DNA from: Gnetum montanum
Lineage: Eukaryota; Streptophyta; Gnetopsida; Gnetales; Gnetaceae
NCBI GenBank assembly: GCA_015680685.1
Contig: MNCI01010443.1
Location: forward strand, 721,483-785,482
Length of the DNA: 64,000 bases
Reading direction: 5' to 3'
A program made the position numbers and the translations under genes. Below, one piece after another: positions 57,841-64,000 of the stretch. The notes beneath the pieces were generated by a model. It ran no database searches. It was not told where the DNA came from and worked only from the letters and a program-made list of their open reading frames with translations. Position 1 is the stretch's first letter. Each line of letters opens with the position of its first letter.

Positions 57841-59404
57841 TTCTACTTATTCTATCTTCCATTTACCTGACTTCAACAATGGTCGTGGGGGTGTCGATCT
57901 AGAGTCATAAGTACCCTATTAAATCTTTCATTTGACATGTTCTTTAACATTTTCTTACTTTGTGATATCTTTCATTTTAAAAAAAAATGCTCATTCTTTT
58001 ATACTCTTCTTTTCTTAATGACTTTGCAATTCTTTAATATTTTCAATTCTTAATATTTTTCATTCTTTACTCTTTTTCCAATTTTTACTATCTTTTCCAT
58101 TTCTTTCATACTTTGTTTTCAAATCCTTTATACATAATTTTCACTACTAATAAAACATCTTACAAATAAAGGCAAGATGTGGCCTAATGCTATGAAGATT
58201 TTGCTATGTTATCAAATCATAAGAAACCGATTGTTTATATAGTGAGACCACATCATCCATCCATCTATTCCAATAATAAGAGGTTCTTACCATGGTCATA
58301 ATGATATTTTTTCCATCATTAAACTAAGAATAAAATTGTGATCATTATTCCTGGATGGCATAGTGAAGAACGAAGGGGAAATGACAAGGGTGTGACATCA
58401 AGGGGATTTGTGGATTCTTTTGGACTATTGTTGTGACTTATATCTTGTTGCTAAGGTTTTCTTTATCCTTGTAGATCTAACAAAAAATGGGAGTAAGAGT
58501 TAAACAAGTTCTACCTTAAACACTTGACACAGAATAAAAATAAAAGATCATAGAATAAGTTTTTTGGGATCCCACTAGAAAGACATTTTACCCATGCTTG
58601 AAGATAGGTGGCTTCTTAGACATAACAATAAAAATAAAGTTTCATGAACAAAACTCTTCTCTTGGACAATACACCAAGTGAAAATTCTTCTTGCAACATT
58701 GATAATCTTACAATTGTATTTCCAAGAGATGAAATGATGTGATGTCATTGGAATATGGTCTAGACTTGATTTGAATATTGGACATAAAGTCTAATGATTA
58801 CCTTAACCATTAATCAAACACAAGGATTCATTATGTCTATGGTAAGTAAGCTCACGTCCTAATTTTGCAATCTTTTCAAAAATCCATTCCACCTCACTAT
58901 ACACTCAATTATAACTTATGATTTTAAATGACATAGTGTAATGTTCCTATTTTTGTGATACTAATATGTGTGTTTTGCTGAATAGGTATGTGTTAGATTC
59001 AGATCCTTAAGTGCCTAAGGACACTTTTAGTGATGGTTATACATGGGCATTAAGGTTTGGAGCATACTTTGGGGAAGACCCATGTGTATAACTGTTGTAT
59101 CTTATACCTGCCAAGTGATTCCACATCATCTTGAGCCTTTCAATTCCAATAAATGATAATAAAAACTTCCCATATCATTCACACTATCCATTCTAATGAC
59201 ACAACATAATTTCTATCTCATTCATTTCATCAACACCTCATATACTTTTGTAGTCTTAGATTCCTTAATGATAGACTTTCAATGCTTATTCTTCACAATG
59301 GAAGCATCATCTCCATTTCATGACCCTTTCAACATGATGCATATCTTCTAGCCATTTGATGAAACTAAAATTCTCCCTGAAAAAGCTTAAGAAAATTTGA
59401 TTTG
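57841..59404 (+). other. Spacer after integrase, copy 2b
   Basis: No gene. Homologous to 16380-17830 of element 2a. Landmarks include catccatccatctattcca at 58257-58275, 'ggatcccactagaaagacat' (58568), and 'tgggcattaaggtttggagcatactttggggaagacccatgtgtat' (59043), which matches 17496-17530. Confidence 0.55.
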
Positions 59405-59505
59405 TTCTAAGGTGATGTCGTAGATATGATATTGTAGGCACCTACAATATCACATATACAATAACATATTTATGATATTACATTTAAAAATATTATATAT
59501 AGTGT
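59405..59505 (+). promoter_or_regulatory. Internal promoter-like segment before the additional ORF, copy 2b
   Basis: Contains a near-perfect palindrome (59427-59452), further gatatt/aatatc repeats up to 59480, and TATATATA at 59494-59501. The ATG at 59679 lies 185 bp downstream. Copy 2a has the same order and spacing (17830-17910, ATG 18092). Motifs resemble those upstream of the LTR TATA boxes. Confidence 0.5.
59427..59452. repeat. 12-bp inverted repeat (tgatattgtagg ca cctacaatatca)
   Basis: Perfect 12-bp arms with a 2-bp centre. Located 42 bp upstream of the TATATATA. Confidence 0.85.
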
Positions 59506-59678
59506 GGGAGAGTTAGAAAAGTTTTCATTTCTAATTTTCATAAGAGAAGAGTTGTTGTTGATTTTGTTTGTAACTAAGCACTTTGACACCCTATCGTTTA
59601 GTGTTCATAACTTACATGTTATTACTCTGATTTTCATGATTTTTGAATCTACATGATCTCAGAGTGCTCATCTTAGTC

Positions 59679-62600
59679 ATGGGAGGAGTGCTAGTGAGCA
59701 AAATCTGAGTCAATTTTTTGAAATTGCTAATAACTGAAAGGTATTATAAGGGTAAGTTTAAGGGGACATATCAAGAATTCTTTAAAGTAAATCAATTATG
59801 TTAAGGCAAAAAAAATTTAAGAAGACTCCTAATTGATCATACCACTCATTTTATGCCATAGAAAAGTACTAATGGGGTTGTTCTTGAAAAATTTTCTAAC
59901 TTTGCAATCATAATGAACTAAAGAACTTGATACAACTAAGGGTATGAGTAAGGTACCAAGTTGTTGCTCATTTATAAGAATACTCTAGTAATTCCAAACC
60001 CTTGATTAGTTATAGATGGCTCTAAAAAGAGGAGCATGAGGAGAAATTTCATGATTGGCAAGCAAAAGACTACAAGGTAATGGAAGAGGACAAGTGAGTG
60101 AGAAAAACTTGTAAGTAAAACAAGGAGAGCAGGAGGCATAATCCTTCAATATTCATTAATAAAATTCTACCACAAAGCAATCTACTCAAGAAAAATTAGA
60201 CATTCCACAAGTGTTTTTTCAAGGATAGTAACTTATATTATCACTTGAATGCCTTCAAGTTATTCAAGAAAAATCCATCATGTTGATAGTAATTGTGGAA
60301 CTTAACTTTGGTTCATTTTTGGAATTTTCTCCAGAAGACATTAAGGCCAAACTTCAGTCATCTCCTTTGGGGCCTACTCTAACAATATATGGGGAGTGAT
60401 ATTTAGGAGAAAAACTCTAGTTTTGATAGAATTAAGAAGTAGATGCTATAGTAAAAATTGAATGTATCTAATGAAGGGCAAAGGTGGCACAGATATCAAT
60501 AAGATCTAACATAGATGCTACAAAGTGGTTGTAGCGAGTGTATGACAAGGATAATAAGGAATATAGTGAACTAATTGTAGAAGAAAAGATCTATTTTAAA
60601 ATTGACACTTATCACATGTTTCCCACCAAGAGATTGAATTGAATCTCTACATATGTAGCTAAAGGTAGTGAAATATTAATGAGAAAGTTTAATGTGAACA
60701 TCACTCACCTCTACTTTACAAAAATCCAAAGGTGGTTTGAGCAGAAGAAGGTAGAGAAGTTAACACTTCCATTTCCTTGCCTTATCCAAAAGTTATGCAA
60801 AGAAGATGACATCCTAGGATATACAAATGATGCATTAAGGAATGCACATAATGCTTCCTATGCTAAAATGCCCAAGCTAGTGACTCCCAAAAAGGACTAA
60901 ATAGAAGAACAACCAAGCACTAAAGAGTCTATTCAAATCATAGAACAATAACAACAACATCAACAGCAAGTTCCACCACCCCTATTGCAAGATTATAGGA
61001 CTTTAATGAGTCATCTATAGTAAATTGTAGAAACCATCAGTTGGAAAATTAGGGAAGAGGCCAGTTTATTCAAAGTAATTAGTGATGTAGTTAGGCTAAT
61101 CATCTTAATAAATCCTACCAGTAGACAAATATCATTATAGTCAGGAGGAGAGGATTAGTGGTCACAATATATTTCTAGGAACATTGCATTCTTCCAAGTG
61201 GTGTTTGAATCTAGAAAAGGAGCCACAATTGTGATGATGCAACACCATGATGTAGCAGGAGTTGTAGAAGTGATCACAAATCACATTAAAGAGTATTTTA
61301 ATGTACCTATTATTCCATTAGCTAATTTTTCAAAAATTAAAGATGCTCAAATGTTAGCTAGTATCTCTATGACTCTTTCAAATCATGAAGATGTGTTAAA
61401 TAGACTATTGTAGATAGGACATGTTATGATAAATCTCTTCGACATTCCTAGTAATATCACTGAACATAGTTTAAATTAATTACCACCAAAGAAAAACTAG
61501 TCATGGCCAAAACCAAGGTAGAGCACATTGAGAATGAGCTTTGCTAATTACAAGAAGAGCTCATAGCCTTGAGAGTAGAAAGGAAAGATCCAACTCAGTT
61601 CATTACACTAGAACAACTAACATAATTTAGAATTAAGCAGATCAATTACCTCCTTAAGAATAATAAAGAGATTAAGGATGAAAAAGTAAATGTATTATGG
61701 AATGCTTTAGTGGCCAAAGCCCAAACATATTCCCATACTAAAGCACTTACTACCTTACAATAGGAAGATAAACAACTCACTGGAGATAACATGCAGTTGA
61801 CTATTGTTGAAAATAGAAAAATATTTTGGAAGAGAGCATCGACCAGCTAAGGAAATAGTTGGGGAGGGTCAATCACGATATGAGTTTTCTCACAAAAGAA
61901 AAAAGAATCCTCTCCATGGAGGAGGTATGTGCCATCCATTAGAAGTTAGCCATAAAATTTAGCACATGGTAGAATGAGGAAAGGAATCATGAACAACTAA
62001 AGGAACACTTCCATGATTAGGTGGGAATGTATAAATAAATCAATGAGAAAGAGATTTGGATGGCAAAGGCTAGAATTAATTCCATGTTAGCACAAAATAT
62101 AGAATGGAAATCCATCTTAGAAAACATGACCCATATCTGTAGAGTGGAAGTAAAAAATAAAGACATGCAGATATAAGAATTAAAAGAATACATGGGGTTA
62201 GCAAACCTCTGTTATGTAAACTAGGCCATGTTGACAATAGGTAGGCCCAAAAGTAAGCTTGAACAATGAGTAGTAGCCACATACACCTTGTACAAGAAGG
62301 AGTTTGCAAATTACAAATATGCTTTACAGAAACTGCAAGTAGAAAAATTAGAGCTAGAAGTAGTTAACGTTGGCTACCAAGGACAAAAAGATGTAGTGGT
62401 GAACCTGGTGAGAAGATTAACAAATTACTATAAACTAATATAGAAGGCTAGAGATTTTGAAGAAGAAAGATGAAAATTTGTAGCATGGTATGTTAAAGCT
62501 AATTAGATGTTTCCACAATTGCCATGTCCATGGGATGTTCCAACTTCATCAAACATTGGTTCATGAGCATGGATTGTTCATGATTCAAGAATGGAAGAGG

Positions 62601-62885
62601 AGAAATTATAGGCACTCTTGAACTGCTACCAATTTTAGAAGTCTAACAACAAGGGGAAGTAATCAATGAAGGAGCCACCACCACCAAGAACAACATAAGG
62701 CAACATTAAGCTTCACCAAATTTTGTTTTCTGTTAAATTTTGTCATTTCATGTTTGTATCATTTTTGTAAAACACCATTGCAGCACTCAAGAGTCATGTA
62801 TAGAGTAGTTAGTGTTATGTAAATCTACCTCTTAATTTTGCAAGGAACTCTATCCTTATTTTTTTAAACTCGAGGACATGTTTTT
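59679..62885 (+). pseudogene. Additional ORF of copy 2b (domain plus coiled coil, broken)
   Basis: Starts at ATGGGAGG (59679) in the same context as 18092. The N-terminal part reads RYYKGKFKGTYQEFF. A central domain near 60590-60800 contains HMFPTKRLN, ISTYVAKGSEILMRKFNVNI and KLTLPFPCLIQKLC, the arrangement I associate with the end of the plant 'putative transposon protein' domain (LPFPxLIxxLC). Then an acidic/Gln linker, KGATIVMMQHHD with VVEVITNHIKEYFNVPI (61215-61310), and a long heptad-rich region with many Lys/Glu (61480-62460). It ends near MFPQLPCPWDVP-like sequence (about 62508). In-frame stops, mostly TAG. Position between integrase and 3' LTR, sense strand. Not env-like: no signal peptide or membrane span seen. 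Confidence 0.6.
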
Positions 62886-62894
62886 AGTTAGTCG

Positions 62895-62902
62895 TGGGGG
62901 TA
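62895..62902 (+). other. Polypurine tract of copy 2b
   Basis: tgggggta directly precedes the LTR start TGATAAAG. Confidence 0.65.
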
Positions 62903-63084
62903 TGATAAAGTCAAAAATTTTACCATAATAATATTATAGTTATGATATCATATTTATGATGTCATAGATTTAATATTATATCTCATTATACATTATCATA
63001 TAAATGATATCACAATGTGTGTGCCAGCCTATAAAAGCAACACTTAGGCACATGGATCCACAATAGATTTTCTAACATAATAGT
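62903..63084 (+). mobile_element. 3' LTR of copy 2b, left part
   Basis: Starts TGATAAAGTC. Contains several gatatc/gatat repeats and a TATA box (tataaaa, 63030-63036), then 'gcaacacttaggcac' as in the other family-2 LTRs. Broken at 63084 by a minus-strand family-2 LTR. Confidence 0.75.
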
Positions 63085-63953
63085 TGATGAGTGCCAAGGT
63101 ATCCCTATGCGTAACCATATGATTCACAAGCATTCACGCTTGATTCAGTCAAATTCTGTAGACCTTAACTTCCTAAGTACACAAGTTCTAGGATGTGAAA
63201 TCTAATCATGATAATCATTGTCTTCTCAACTACACTTTTGGAGCTTCATTATATGGTTAAGTGTAATTAAGGTACATGATTTTTATTATTTTATGTTTTA
63301 TTTATCTACGATTAACAGCAAGTTGAAACTCAATTTATAAATTAATTTAATTAATCTAATTGCTAATTAATAACTAACTATCCTAAAATAAGTATCTAGT
63401 ATCACTTTTCATGCACATTTTGAACACATATAACATTGCTAGATTACCAAACATTAAGTGTTGTAGGGTTTACTAAGAGTCATACGTATGCTTGAAGTAG
63501 TCGTACATATGTGCTTAATTAATTCTATTTAATCAAACTAGATTACTTTGGCTTAATTACTTGGTAGTATTAAATGAAATTACATAAAACATTAATTGCA
63601 TGAATAAAATATTTAAGCTAGCTAAGGTGCTACAAGATTTGATTAGAAAGCTCGTCTTTATTATTGCACATACTATTGTGCTCAAGTACAACAGTGCTCA
63701 AATAAAGATTCATACACTTAATGATGCCTACTATTGGCACTTTGGAAAATATTCTAACTCTAGAGAAACAAAACTGTAATAGCTTTGCTATGCTATGATA
63801 AAAACTATCTAGAAACTATGTGCCCAAGCACTATATTTATAGGCTAGCACATATCCCATGATATCAGACACTTGACATTACTTCTTGTGACCTAATATCG
63901 CATACCTGATATTAGGACTCCAATATCGAAGCTAGGAAAAATATGATTCATCA
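63085..63953 (-). mobile_element. Family-2 LTR, minus strand (3' LTR of an element continuing right)
   Basis: On plus from TGATGAGTGCC to GATTCATCA, 869 bp. Reverse complement of the family-2 LTR pattern, with minus TATA at 63834-63841 and GATATC-type repeats at 63870-63930. Beyond its right end, taccccc (63954-63960) is the polypurine tract on minus. The left flank 63080-63084 (atagt) would be one copy of the target duplication. It is inserted in the 3' LTR of 2b in opposite orientation. Confidence 0.8.
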
Positions 63954-64000
63954 TACCCCCATGACTGAATGAAAACTTGTTCTTGAGTGAACAAGAGGAG
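63954..64000 (-). mobile_element. 3' end of a minus-strand family-2 element (cut by window edge)
   Basis: Minus reads ...gaacaagttttcattcagtcatgggggta, matching 'gacaagttttcatttagtcatgggggta' before the LTR at 12738. It is the region between additional ORF and polypurine tract. The rest is outside the window. Confidence 0.7.

Noticed and set aside
59679-62885. Envelope-like gene, as in Athila elements
   Set aside because: Position fits, but the readable protein has no signal peptide or transmembrane segments and is a soluble domain plus coiled coil.
1-64000. tRNA, rRNA, miRNA hairpin or host protein-coding genes
   Set aside because: No cloverleaf, rRNA core or intact multi-exon host gene was recognised. 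All long coding-like signals belong to the two retrotransposon families.

Overview
The window is plant nuclear DNA made almost entirely of old, nested Ty3/gypsy LTR retrotransposons. I found no host gene, rRNA, tRNA or CRISPR array. The plant assignment rests on the retrotransposon families, including a Tat/Ogre-type pol with a second RNase H, on primer-binding sites of plant-gypsy type, and on decay dominated by TAG stops, as expected from C-to-T change at methylated CAG. A large, slowly purged genome such as a gymnosperm would fit, but the species cannot be read from the sequence.

Two families make up the window. Family 1 has genes on the minus strand. Its LTRs are 1.45-2.1 kb and read TGTAC...TTTCA on the plus strand. 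Its order on the minus strand is gag, protease, then a multi-exon gene on the opposite strand, then RT, RNase H, Tat-type second RNase H and integrase. Family 2 lies mostly on the plus strand. Its LTRs are 0.8-0.87 kb and read TGATGA...TCATCA. Its order is gag, protease, RT, RNase H, integrase, a spacer ending in a TATA-bearing promoter-like segment, and a sense-strand additional ORF (domain plus coiled coil), followed by a GGGGGTA polypurine tract.

Layout from left to right. 1-3085: 5' end of a family-1 copy (1c: gag start, leader with 30-bp repeats, LTR), inserted into intron 1 of the antisense gene of copy 1a. 3086-10836: copy 1a (antisense gene remnant, protease, gag, 5' LTR), itself inserted into the additional ORF of family-2 copy 2c. 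10837-12737: rest of that ORF. 12738-13061 plus 21164-21700: 3' LTR of 2c, split by a family-2 copy (2a, 13062-21158) with a perfect 5-bp duplication (atagc). 2a has gag and the additional ORF but no pol. 21701-22920: unassigned sequence with a candidate LTR. 22920-52960: outer family-1 copy 1d, split by a full element B (26363-45797) and by a solo LTR (45896-47548, perfect duplication gtagt). 1d is inserted into gag of family-2 copy 2b. 52961-63084: remainder of 2b. 63085-63953: a minus-strand family-2 LTR inserted in 2b's 3' LTR.

The most notable object is the antisense gene of element B (33796-38814). Five of its introns have GT-AG ends, and the reading frame carries across all five in phase. 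Related copies lie beside protease in 1a and 1d. It appears to encode a domain resembling the plant 'putative transposon protein' family plus a coiled coil. Family 2 carries an ORF of the same general architecture in sense orientation behind its own promoter-like segment. All copies look inactive, although B retains the RT YVDD motif and 1c's gag is open as far as it is visible.
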